DNA of 64,000 nt from the NCBI GenBank assembly GCA_019722365.1, contig JADFUC010001677.1, forward strand, positions 45,236 to 109,235, in the 5' to 3' direction. The notes under the pieces were generated by a model that ran no database searches, was not told the origin of the DNA, and saw only the letters and a list, made by a program, of their open reading frames with translations. Numbering within the stretch: the first letter of the stretch is position 1; the number at the start of each line of letters is the position of its first letter. This stretch comes from Lithospermum erythrorhizon. Taxonomy: Eukaryota; Streptophyta; Magnoliopsida; Boraginales; Boraginaceae. Positions 52,901 to 63,662 of this stretch are shown here, one piece after another. Both the position numbers and the translations under genes were made by a program.

Positions 52901-52930
52901 GGCTCTAATACCAAAATTATAACGACTCCA
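51355..52930. repeat. Direct duplication of gag start, primer site and LTR edge (about 0.8 kb unit)
   Basis: Copy 1 is 51355-52157 and copy 2 is 52160-52930. Shared blocks include ctcgatcctct, tctctgtgagccgacat, aactccccaagaactcc, acaatgctatccacattt and aactatcaacc. Copy 1 ends with a decayed primer-site region and about 20 bases matching the LTR edge (acgaccgaccccaagctcc against acgactccacgccaagctt). The truncated sister at 30670-31480 has only one copy. Confidence 0.8.
52901..52913 (-). other. Primer-binding site (tRNA-iMet type)
   Basis: The minus strand reads TGGTATTAGAGCC next to the 5' LTR, identical to the site at 31461. Confidence 0.85.
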
Positions 52931-55298
52931 CGCCAAGCTTCTGCCGCCCGAGGTTAAGATTATTAACAACCCGTGCACCGCAGTCACCAATCGATGGATA
53001 CAATAACAAATATGACATGTCAAGCGTTATCAAAACAAAACTCTCTATTCCATCGTACTGTTCCAACAACACATCCAACAAAATAAATGCATAACGTACG
53101 CCAAATCCATCTGAATAATACAACCCAAGAATATACTAGAAAATCCAAAATACAACATGTGAAAGTATGACAAACTGCATCTGCCAATATAATACAACAC
53201 CAGCCTGTAAATATTAAATCGACAACAAAAGGAAATGACCGATTTAGACTTCCTACGCGACCACCGCCTCACCTACGATCTCCACGCAGCCTCAACAAAA
53301 CGCATCCTACCACCTCAACGATCGCCTCCTGTCCTAAACGCCCGCCCATAGAATAGGGAGTCAAATGATGTTCGAAATAATACAAATACCACGCACTTGA
53401 TTCCATCACATATATTCATGCTTATATATATATATAACATACTTTACGCATATTTCACCAAAGCTATATAATGAATAACCGTCCACATATCACATGTATT
53501 TCTCTTATACAATGTTACATGACGCTATACACACAGATTATATTCATAAATAATACCATTTAAGTGGAAACAATCTCAACACACAAAGTCATCAAACGAA
53601 TCCACCTCCACAATAATACACATACGAGGAATCCACCTCCAACACACACATACGAGGAATCCACCTCCAATAATCAAATGAGGCGGCCCACCTCCATCGT
53701 CCCGACCGAGGCTACACCCTCAATGTGCATATCACACCAAACCTCCCGAACTACCTGCCTACCCACACAATATGCACACACGCCAAACCTCCCGGTCAAG
53801 TCACCACCGGCCCGCAAATAACACACAAAGCAATCATAACACATCTCAGCATTAATACCAATAATAACAAAGACACACCACACATACCACACACAAAGAC
53901 ACAACCACACACAATCTCATAACATTTAACCATACTCAAAACTATCTCATAACGCACCCCTCTAATCTCAATTATCTCATAACATAACTCATAATCATAG
54001 CTTATCTCATAATGTCAATCAAATCAGCTTATTCTACAACATGCATCATAAATCACAATTCCACATAATATCAATCATAGTCACACCATACACATATCGT
54101 AATAGTCTCAAACAACACATGCAAATATATAACACGATATATACGAAGGTCCTTATCGTGAGATTTGTACTCACTTGAGCCCAACAAGAGTAATGATAAA
54201 TTTAAAGTAAATTGCTCGATCTGTGCTCAACTCCTATTCAAAGAAATTATACATTATAACACATTCGTGAGAATAACTTCTCTAACATCTATATAAACTC
54301 CCCGAAAGTTATAATTCTGCCTCAAGATTCAAATTTACAACTCTTAGCAATCATCCTATTCCTATGATTGATATACACTTAACATTCCAATGCATTCATA
54401 TCTCCAATCGCCAACTTTGTAAATCTCAATATTCGCTATCACCTTATTACCCCAACAATAATATCTTAAGCACATTCTAATCAATTCAAAGAATCAATTG
54501 ACAACTAATTAATCCATTAATTACAACCTCCAATTCAAAACACTAAATGCTATACGAACTTTCCCTCAAACTTTCTCAATCCAATCTCTATCTATCCACA
54601 TCCAAAACTAATAATTCTATTCCCAAATAACTATATTAAAGTCCTAACTTCATATTACAATTTAGAGTTAATTTAAGAAAAAGTCAACAAAGGTCAACCC
54701 TCAACTTACACCACTTTCTAACCCCAATAATCACTCAAAATCACCTCTAATCCCCTAAACTAAACTTAGATAACATTTATATACCATAATAAAGTCAAGA
54801 TCTAAAAGTCAACACACAAAAAGTCAAACTATATAAAAGTCAACTCAAGCCTTAAACGATGAGATTCAAGATTGAAACTCATACCTTTTATAACCCAAGA
54901 CGGGGAACAAGATTATTAAGCTAGATTCCACAAAGATTTGCCACAAAAAGTAAAAATCAAGTGGAAACCGAGAGGGAGGTTCGCCCTTGCCGGCAGCAGT
55001 TGCTAAGAACAAATTTTTTTGTGATAAGGTTAAATGATGATAAGATTGTTAGTGGAGTAAAGTAAGCTGTGGGACTCTTAAGTGAGTTTCGTCTCGTTGG
55101 TTAGTAAATTTTAAGCTTTCTTCTCTGCTTACCAACCTAATTCAACACGAGTCACATTAAATTTCTATTCTCAAAATATATTATCGCCAACCCATACATT
55201 ATCATTATTTCATTAAAAATTTTAACTTTAACCGCAAAAACACTAACCGACAACTAAAATCACATTAAGAAAATGCTTTATAAGAACGGGTTATTTCA
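52918..55298 (-). repeat. 5' LTR of the complete Tekay-type element
   Basis: It starts tataacgactcc by the primer site (TG changed to TA) and ends acgggttatttca. It is collinear with the 3' LTR over about 2.38 kb, with visible substitutions and indels and different minisatellite copy numbers, so the insertion is old. Confidence 0.87.
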
Positions 55299-55450
55299 TT
55301 TCTAAAGATACTCTTTAATGATGCAAATGAAAGGGAATTTATAAGAGGAGCTCAAAGGTCACCGCTCTTAACATTATGTCAGGTGTCCTAATCTCATTAC
55401 TTTAGTTGTCCTTATCACTATCCCATAAAGCCTATTCTCTTAAAAATGCT
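55299..55450. other. Short spacer between two retroelements
   Basis: About 150 bases between the Tekay-type 5' LTR and the Athila/Tat-type LTR. Nothing recognised. Confidence 0.6.
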
Positions 55451-55937
55451 TGATTAGCTTAATATTTGTCATAGCTTTGTGATGATTTTACTTTATTACT
55501 CATAATTTGGTTGTTTAATTGACAAATATTATATATTATGTGATTCCGGTGTTTTTATTATTATTTGGGAAATATTGCCACTTAGACAGAAAATCGGCTA
55601 AAAGCAGTAAATTAATAGCCACACTTTCCCAAGAGTGGACAAAAGTCCGATCAAAAGGAAAGAAAAGGCCCGATTATACAAAAGCCTGTCAGAGAATAAA
55701 AGACCGGAGTCAACCTACTACTATATAAAGTCAAAGAAAATTAATATTAAATATTCAGCTTTTTCTAAGAAGAATTGACACGCAAGGCGCAGCGCAGCTT
55801 ACTAGTATATTTATATTTCGTTGAAGACAATTGATAGTATTTCTACTCTTTATTCATACTCTAGTTAATTTATTCTTTCAATAATATTATTTATGAATTA
55901 TTTCAGTATGAGTAGTAGCTAAATTTATTATTACCGG
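55451..55937 (+). mobile_element. Athila/Tat-type 5' LTR, first part
   Basis: It starts TGATTAGCTTAATATTTGTC and matches the sequence starting at 63663 (TGATTAGCGAATATTTGTC) for about 280 bases, up to and including tactactatataaagtc. It is interrupted at 55938 by a solo LTR and continues at 58333. The block atgagtagtagctaaattta before the break and agcctcgatgctgtattttt after it form a segment common in plant Athila/Tat LTRs. Confidence 0.7.
55722..55729 (+). promoter_or_regulatory. TATA box of the Athila/Tat-type LTR
   Basis: TATATAAA within cctactactatataaagtc, kept in both LTR copies (also at 63955-63962). Confidence 0.5.
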
Positions 55938-58327
55938 TGAAATAACCCCTGCCTTACCACACATGCCGATAGTATATAAGTTTCTAAGTGACTATTTTGG
56001 TGAAATTAAAAATTTCAAGTCAGAGCTGACACCAATAAATCGGTCGGTTGGTATATTTCGTTTGTGGTGGGACCCGGAGATAGTATAAATAATTTTGGAA
56101 TAATGTATATATCGAGACGGTATTTAGATGAAAGAATATATAGCTCTAACACAACGGAAATCGGTTTCAAGTGAGATTTAAGGAAGTGTAAAATTAACCG
56201 AAACCAAACTTTTAACTTAAATTTCTTCCTCTAATACTCACCACTATTTATCCTCATCCAAAACCTTCTTTCTTTCCCTCTTGGTTTAAAAATTTTGACA
56301 CGCCTCAAAATTTTCTTCCATTTTCATCGATGTTTACAAACTCAAGATCAAAGCGTAGATTTGTTTCTCCTCATCATCCTCATCATATCTAGGTGTAAGA
56401 AAGATCAAATCTTTGGAGATATTTCTGAGTTTTGAAGAGTTGACTTTTATGGATTTTTGTTGACTTTTAGATCTTGAATTTATTATGGCATGTAAATGTT
56501 ATCCGAGTATCGTATGTGATTAACAAGATTGAGTGATTATCAAGAAAGTGGTGTAAGTTGAGGGGTTGACTTTATTGACTTTCTTTTCTTAAATGAACTT
56601 TTTAAATTGTAATAATGGTGTTGTAGGACTTTAATATAGTTGTTTCTGGGGTATAGAATTATTGGTTCGATATTGATAGAGATCGGGTTGAGAAAGTTTG
56701 GGAAAGCTCAGATAGCATTTAGCGGCCAATTGGAGGCAGATGACATTATTTAGCTTGTCAATCGATTGCTGGATTGATAATGTGCTTAAAGTGTTATTGT
56801 CAGTACAAGCGATGACCGAATATCGAGATTTTAATAAGTTGGCGACAGAATGTACATGCTGAATATAAAGTGTATACCACCTCGGGGATGTGGATGATTG
56901 CTGCGGTTGTAAATTTGAATCGTGAGACGTATAACACTGGCTTATAGATGCTACAGAGGTTATTCACAAATGCGTTATATAATGTATAATTTCCTTGAAT
57001 GTGAGTCGAAGCCTGATCTAAAGACGAGACTTCTACCTGCCATTGTTACCGCTGGGCTCGAGGTGAGTGCCACAAATCTCACGACGGGGACCTTCATATA
57101 TATTATGTCAGATATATTACGCCAAGTGATATCTCGATTGCCCGATACGTGTATCAAGGTGACATCATGATCGATACTATGTGTAAACTTTCATTCATGA
57201 TTCATATGACGAAATAATTAAGCATTTTGGGTTATATTATGAGATAATTGAGATTATGCTACATATCATGCGATATTAGTGATTATGATTTATATCACGG
57301 GATACAGGAATATGATTCATGTTACGAGATTTTGTGTGGTCAGCTACACAAGCAAGCTATGGGTCAAAGCAAGTAGCTTCACGTGTTTGATTGTTTTATG
57401 TGTTACTTCATGAGTAATGTGACTCACCGGGAGGCTCAAGCTGTGCTTATTATCAGGTGGGCTGCCTGCGGATTCGGGAGGTTTTGTGCGATAGCCATTA
57501 TCGGTGGTATACCGGTTGCCGGGAGGGGATGGCGCTGAGGCCTCATTCATTAAGTGAGGCGGATTCTCATATGCGTATTATTTGGTGATTCTCAGTGCGT
57601 ATTATTTGGGAGGTGGATTCTCATGTGTATTATTTGAGCGGATTCTCTGCGCGTGTGTATTATTTGGAGGCGATTCCTCTATTCGATGCCTTCGCAGCGC
57701 CGAAATCAAGCTCTCGAACGACATGTTATATAGTATTAAGGAATATCGTATAAGAGGATTCTATGAGTTGTGACCGTTATTTATTGTGTGGCCTCGTCGA
57801 TGTATAAGCATACGCACTATATAAGTACGAATATGTATATGCTGTGATCAAGTTCAGGGTATTTGTATTCACTCAGCTTAATAAAGGACTCCCTTTCTAA
57901 TATGGGCGGCGCTTATGCCTAGGTTCTAAAGAGGTCGATCACGAGGTTGTTGAGAAGTCGCATCGATAGGTCAGCAGATCAAGATCGTAGATTTATAATG
58001 ATGGTAGGAATTCTCATCGTCATTTCCCTTTTGTTGTCGATTTGTATATCATAGGATTGGTATTGTATTTCATTCAGAGGTCTTGCTAGTCATACTTTCC
58101 CTATGTCAGATTTTTGATTCTGTGTATCTTTGAGTTGTATAATTATGGCGAATTTGTATTATGTTGTTCGTTTTATCAGATATGTCGTTAGTTCACCACA
58201 ATGGACAAAAGTGTATTTTTACATACACGTCAAAACAAGTCTTTATGTCACATCCATCGACGGGCGACTCGCGTATGCGTTGTCATTTACCTTAACTCGT
58301 GGCGTTTAATTCGGGCGGGTCGTTACA
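55938..58327 (+). mobile_element. Solo LTR, subfamily B, with intact target-site duplication
   Basis: The sequence runs from TGAAATAACCCC to gggtcgttaca, 2390 bases, and is flanked on both sides by accgg (55933-55937 and 58328-58332), a perfect 5-bp target-site duplication. There is no primer site, polypurine tract or internal region. Removing it rejoins the flanking Athila/Tat-type LTR. It carries inverted versions of both LTR minisatellites (57190-57320 and 57550-57680). Confidence 0.92.
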
Positions 58328-58332
58328 ACCGG

Positions 58333-58962
58333 GGTTTTGATTTAGCCTCGATGCTGTATTTTTCATCCGGATTTTGGAGTTATTATAATTGCACTAGTAT
58401 ATTAATTCATTGAACTTAATTTGATCTCGATTGTTTTAGAATCTCGCCACCTTCTTTTATATGAGAATCCCGAGTATGTGAACCTCAATCGAAAGTTTGG
58501 GGTGCATAATAGATCACTAATGAAGTTAATTAGTGGCTACAAGAACACAAGGATTGGTTCCCCGGGCAGATTTCATGCTTGTATTTTTAGCTAATTAATT
58601 TCACTAGCGACATAGGAGATTAATTAAACCGAGAACATCCGTGAACTCATGAATTTAACGGTATACCGAACTAACGTAAATTGACCCTAGTGTTGATAAA
58701 TCTATTATTTGGGTGTAGAATACTATTGTCAGCGGAGTCGATACTCCCTCGGGTAATCCTTTTATTCATAAGTTTATCCTTTTAATTGCATTGCTAGTTT
58801 AAGTTTATTTATTTTAGTCAATCAACCAAAATCACATATTTCTCTCTCAACAACTACAATTAATTTAAGTAAACAAGTTCCTCAAAGGGATTCGGGAATT
58901 CTTTACTTGAGCACTGCATTACTACACTAATTGCAGCTCATGTAGGAATATAATTTGTTCCA
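58333..58962 (+). mobile_element. Athila/Tat-type 5' LTR, second part
   Basis: This is the continuation of the LTR begun at 55451. Near its end it shows gggattcgggaattctttac and cttgagcactgcattactac, a region typical just before the primer site of Athila/Tat elements. Without the inserted solo LTR, the whole LTR would be about 1.1 kb. Confidence 0.65.
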
Positions 58963-58983
58963 CCACCGCGCCTTGTCGAGAAG
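58963..58983 (+). other. Degenerate primer-binding site (tRNA-Asp type)
   Basis: ccaccgcgccttgtcgagaa is a mutated form of the TGGCGCCGTTGTCGGGGA site used by Athila/Tat elements. Confidence 0.5.
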
Positions 58984-59049
58984 TCCAGAATTATTTAAAT
59001 TTTAAAAGAGTTGTTTTGTTTTAAGTTATTTTATATTTATTGTTCGTTG

Positions 59050-60620
59050 TTTGATTCATATTTCGAAGGTATTTTAAAGCATGTTGTCAATGCTCATCGG
59101 GGTCTCGATGACATCATGGAACGACCAGACGACAAACTCGAAAGAACAGTGTCAAAGTTCTAGTTCTACAATAATAGCGATTCAACTGCCAGGAAGACAA
59201 ATGAAAGATCGGGTCACTACCAGAGCGGCGGATCATCCTTCCGCATCGCCTGCATGACGGAACTAAAATTTTGAGTCAGGAGTTTTCTACCTCCATAACT
59301 TGCCAACTTTTCACGGGATCAGAATCAAGACCCATTGACATTCTTGAATGAGTTCGGGGATAACGGCAGTAGTCTTCCCAATAACGGAGTAACACACGAG
59401 TCTCCAAAGACGCAGCCTATGTGGTTTTGTCTATACCTCCTCGCCTATTCATACAATGAGCGGAGATTTAATGGTGAAGTTTGTAAAAGTTCTATAAGCA
59501 TACGCCAAGAGTGCATCACCGAGGAAGAAGATTTCGAATTTCACCGAAGATGATGCATTTAGCCTTTCCATGAGGTACGGGATCGCTTTTCGCATTTGCC
59601 GATCTGTCCCCATCATATGTTACCAGAACTACAACACCTTCATATTTCTATGACGGTCCGACTTCTACACATCAAACGATTTAAGGAAATGCAAATGGAA
59701 AGCACTCAATGCAAAGACATTGAAGAGATTCAAGAAATTTTTAAAGAGATTCAAGAAATTTTTGAATCATTAGCCAATAATTCCTTGCACTGCACATGGA
59801 ATAAATTCTAATTTCAAATATCGATGTGGATGACAATTGAACCATGCAGTATAAATCGAGCAATATCTATGAGTTTACACTGACCATCTACGCAGAAAAT
59901 GCTAATATGTATTCTTCTACAGGCTATTCGAGACGTCGTAACAAAGAAATGCTACGAACGGGTACAACTCACTAATGAGGAATGATACCTATTCAAACAC
60001 CTAACCGATGGAGGAATCATCCAAATTTCTCGTGAAGAATAATGGCGGGCCATCCTAAGAGCAAGTTGGAATATTCATGCCAATACCCACTGGGCCGCGA
60101 GGCCGGGCTTCATCAAATCTTTAAGCAAATGCGCTTAGAATCGTGAAGCACAAAATCGAATATCCAAAGGCATCAATCAGAAGTTAGAGATTCAGATGAA
60201 GTCAATTGGCTCAGCTCAATGTGTTTTAACTGCCAAGCATTTCCAAGTCAACTCCGAACAATAAAATCTATCATGTCACGGCGGCTGAATCCGAGGAGGT
60301 TGAGAATTCTAGGAATTTTCAAGTCAACCCGAGCAAGCAAATGCTATCATGACTATGAGGAGTGGAAAACTCTAGATAATCGGAGCTCAGCTGGAGACAA
60401 AGAAAGCTTGAGAAAGATGAGAAGAGACAAGAGAATCTGATGGTTGTTACCAAAACAGAGTAAGACGAGGGGCGGTTAAGCCATATGTTCCACCGTACCA
60501 TTCCCCATGCCCAGTAAAATGGATAAGTCTTTTCTCAACTCTATGATACGCTATTCAAAGTCCATGTTAATTTACCTTTTAAACGCTCTAAAAAAATAGT
60601 CCTCTTCTATGCCACGCTCA
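59050..60620 (+). pseudogene. Athila/Tat-type gag (broken)
   Basis: Plus-strand gag remnants: FSRDQNQDPLTFLNEFGDNG at 59300-59350 corresponds to the early capsid block. Further on are remains of the RFKELLRKCPHHG-type region and of the FYDGL block (59650-59720). At 60170-60260 LEIQMKSIGSAQ is the conserved LExQMGQLAQ motif after the capsid. MTMRSGKTLDN (60350-60380) matches the LRSGK motif, and PVPFPMPSK near 60500 matches the PxPFPQRxK motif, leading to the NIPF region. Frames change repeatedly through indels, and stops are frequent. The chain of motifs in the right order identifies the family. Confidence 0.7.
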
Positions 60621-60689
60621 TTAAAGAACTAATCGGGTAGGCATAAACATGAGCCTAATGAAAGAATTGACGTCGTAGACGGTGAACGT

Positions 60690-61095
60690 AGCACTACGAT
60701 TGCAGTTGACTTCCAAGTTCATGACCCAGTAGTTTCATTATGTATACGACTAGGGATTTAAAAGGTGTAAAAGCATGCCAGATTTAGTGCTAGTATCAAT
60801 CTTATGCCTTACTCGTATACCAAAATTGGGATTGGGAGATCTTAAACTAACCAAAGATGACTTTACGCCACCGATAATTCACTTAAGTATCCCAAAGGTA
60901 TATTAGAGAACGTCCCCGGGTCCAAATTGATAAACTTATCAGTTCTCATGATTTTATTTTGTTTGAGACGTAAAAGCTGTGTTAGTAAGTATATATCTTA
61001 ATTTCAATGGGGAGACTTTTATGGCATCAACTATTATTATTGATGTACGAATGGAAGATTCCTTGAGCATGCCAGATCAAATGCTTGTTTATATA
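60690..61095 (+). pseudogene. Athila/Tat-type aspartic protease region (broken)
   Basis: Pieces in several frames match the protease order: a damaged LGASINLMPYS block (60785-60815), then a KLGLGDLKPTKMTL-like block (60825-60870), a YPKGILENVPVQIDKF-like block (60890-60950), and a remnant of the LGRPFMA block (61010-61040). RT would normally follow within a few hundred bases but is not found. Confidence 0.65.
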
Positions 61096-61400
61096 CCGAT
61101 GTTAATTTATTGTGCTTTAGCTTGACGAGTCGAGCACGTATACTTTTTGAAGCCGCTGCTGTTTGTGATAAAATGCATCAAGCTCATACCAAATCTGTTA
61201 GTTGTTGTATTAACTCGACAAAGAGCAGAAGCCGCAAAAGAAATTTGGTTTCCAAGGAAGTTGTCAAGAATGATATCGATGGCCAAGAAACTTATCACCC
61301 TCGCCCTTTTAAAAGAGCAACACTCAAGAGTTCTGCTGGTCAACCTAGTTCAAAAGAAGTTTTAAATGCCAAGCTAACATATGATTTAACTCTATGATAG
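61096..61400 (+). other. Unassigned frame after the protease
   Basis: Two overlapping plus-strand frames (61110-61397, 95 codons; 61147-61365, 72 codons) have Lys- and Arg-rich composition but no motif I recognise. They may be spacer or linker sequence of the element. Confidence 0.3.
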
Positions 61401-63645
61401 AGCGAAATGTCGTAGCTGTCTGTGGAAGTTGCGGTAAATTTTCAGTACCTTGATTGAGGTAACCTGCCTTTGCCGACATTAAATACACAGTGGTGCAACC
61501 CATCGTAGTATTGCGGTAATTTCATTTCATTATTGTTTATTGGGCTTAGGAATTGCGTCAATTTGCCTCCTTGTACGATTTCTGGGCCTACTGAATTTCG
61601 CTTCAAATTTAGCCCCCGAGGCCGATTTGGGGCCTAATTGACTCAAGCCAAATTTAGCCCCCGCTAATTTGGGGGCGCTTTCTTAATTTCTAAATAATAA
61701 TAATTAAAAATAAAAATAAAATAAAAGAACCCTAAACCATCGGACCTCTTCTTCCCCCCCCTTTTCTTTCTCCTCTTTTTTCTTTTCTCCTTTCACCTCG
61801 AAGTTCCTCCGCCTCCTCCCTCCTCACTCTTCTTATGTCGGCCGACTGGGCGCGACCTCCGGGCGCGATCTCCGGGCGCGACCTCCCCCGGGGCAGAACC
61901 GCCCGTGTCCGGGGCGCGGCTCCGACACCCCCCTGACCACCCCCGCCCGCCACCGCCGCCACTGAGACCAAGGCTCACCAACCACCATTCCGCCTACCAC
62001 CCAATCTTTCTATTTTCGCTTTATGTTTTAATTTTTAGTTTATTTTATTTTTTTCATTTCTTTTGTTTTAATACTCAATTTTTTTTTTTTTTATATATCA
62101 GAAGTATTTAATTTCAGTTTTCATTTTTATTTTTGAATTGCTTCTAATTGCTTTTTTGTAGTCTCACGCTTATCGTGCATATCTCGACTTTCATGTATGC
62201 TGAGCAACAATGGTGGCCGGTTTCTTCGATTCCACGCTTGCTTGGAGCTACACGGGAGTCGTATTTTATATTTTGTTATTTGTCATTTTTATGTTTTGGT
62301 ATTTAAATATTGTTTTATGTTGATATTGGGCGTTGCATGACAGATGGGGCGGTTGAATTTTGTGGGCGTTAAGGTATTAATGTATAATACGCTGGGGATT
62401 GACCGGAAATTTGTTTATTGTCCGAGTTTGTGTTTTAATCGTGAATGCGTGAAACGTGCTCTCCGTATTTGTTTGCTTAAGCGTATCCTTTCGCTGACAT
62501 AGTCTAACGTATTTATTTATACGGTGACATTAGCATCGGATAAGGTTATAGATTTGATCGAGTATATTTCGAGTGACTTTGCTCGCACGATCGAATTAAC
62601 GCTGCTAGAGGATTTCACTTACGCGATAGTGGATGACCCATACACCGCGAGTTTTTTGTGCCTCACTATTTAAATTTCTTTGACGTGCGATGCTCGCATT
62701 TTGATACAATTCTTCGTAATCTGTTTTGAACCCTTATTTGATTTTGAATGCGCAAGTATTGCATAAGAACGATGGAGACAATTTAGAAATTACCCGTTCT
62801 TTCCTACAAAGCCAACCTTGTTAATCCCTTAGCCTTGCTGAAATGCTATGTCGACTTTTGTTGCTTTAAACTACATCGAACGGTACCTAAAGCCTCGATT
62901 TTATGAATTATCCAACTTTTGAACCTACTGAGGATCAGATATTTTAGATTCACCTCAGGCATTATTGAATGTTGTTCTTGTATTGGTGCATGCAAAGAAA
63001 GCATGTGAAGAGTATCAATGAGAAACGCTTACAGACTCCAATAAAAAGCAAAAGAAAAGAAAAAAGATTGAAAAACAAATGCTGTTTTCCTTGTGTTGTT
63101 TCACTGTGGTATAAGAATTGAAAAGAAAAGAAAAAAAGTACAGAGTGTCTGCCTTTAGAAGAAAGTAAGCCAAATGTGCGAGGCTCCTCTATGTCAGGTA
63201 GTGGATTGTGGAAATTATGTCTTGCACTTGGTGAATTTATTTTAGATTTCAAAATTCTATGTTTAGTCCGTGAGCCAAATATTTCTACCTTGAATACCTA
63301 AGCCCCTGCTACACCCCGAAGACTCGACTTGTGTCAGATGCATGATGGATTGAATTTTGTTGGGTGTATAAATCAGTCAGCCTTGTACCGACAAACATCA
63401 GCCTGGCAAATACAATTGTTTGTTAAAAGTAGCATCAGTAGATATCCACATCTCCGTGAATTGTTTGAATTGGATTGACAGGGAAGATTGTAAGTAGTCA
63501 AGTTTGGACAAGATTTGTGCTTAATTTAAAAGCTCTGATCCGAGTCTCGTTGAACTTGTTCTCAATATGTGTTAAGTGATGAATTGCTGATCAGTAATAT
63601 ACTAAGAACAAAATGTGCCGAATGTTTTACTTCGAGGATACGAAT
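61401..63645 (+). mobile_element. 3' non-pol part of the Athila/Tat-type element
   Basis: No RT, RNase H or integrase motif is visible. It holds near-repeats of caaatttagcccccg (61604, 61651), a pyrimidine-rich then GC-rich segment (61740-61990), and long stretches without coding signs. Its position between protease and the polypurine tract suggests the untranslated or env-like 3' region of the family, but I cannot show an env protein. Confidence 0.5.
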
Positions 63646-63662
63646 GAGTCAAGCTGGGAGCT
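63646..63662 (+). other. Polypurine-tract candidate
   Basis: gagtcaagctgggagct directly precedes the LTR start TGATTAGC. It is only moderately purine-rich. Confidence 0.4.

Larger units (their letters stand above)
44889..55298 (-). mobile_element. Complete but inactive Tekay-type chromovirus (Ty3/gypsy), 10.4 kb
   Basis: It has two 2.39 kb LTRs (44889-47278 and 52918-55298), a polypurine tract at 47279, a primer site at 52901, and gag, protease, RT, RNase H, integrase and chromodomain in gypsy order on the minus strand. The chromodomain after integrase places it with chromoviruses, and the PRYIGPYEIVGRVGPVAYRL block is typical of the Tekay/Del clade. Flanking 5-mers are tttag and tttct, so a target duplication is not intact. 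Coding frames are heavily broken. Confidence 0.88.

Noticed and set aside
55712..55806. A 90-bp mini-Helitron starting at cctactactatataaag and ending at cttactagt
   Set aside because: The supposed start is also present in the second LTR copy at 63949 and is better read as the LTR TATA box. The CTAG end alone is weak evidence.
61732..61981. Arg- and Gly-rich minus-strand frames as a small basic protein
   Set aside because: They are produced by reading a pyrimidine-rich, GC-rich tract on the reverse strand. There is no start context or homology I recognise.
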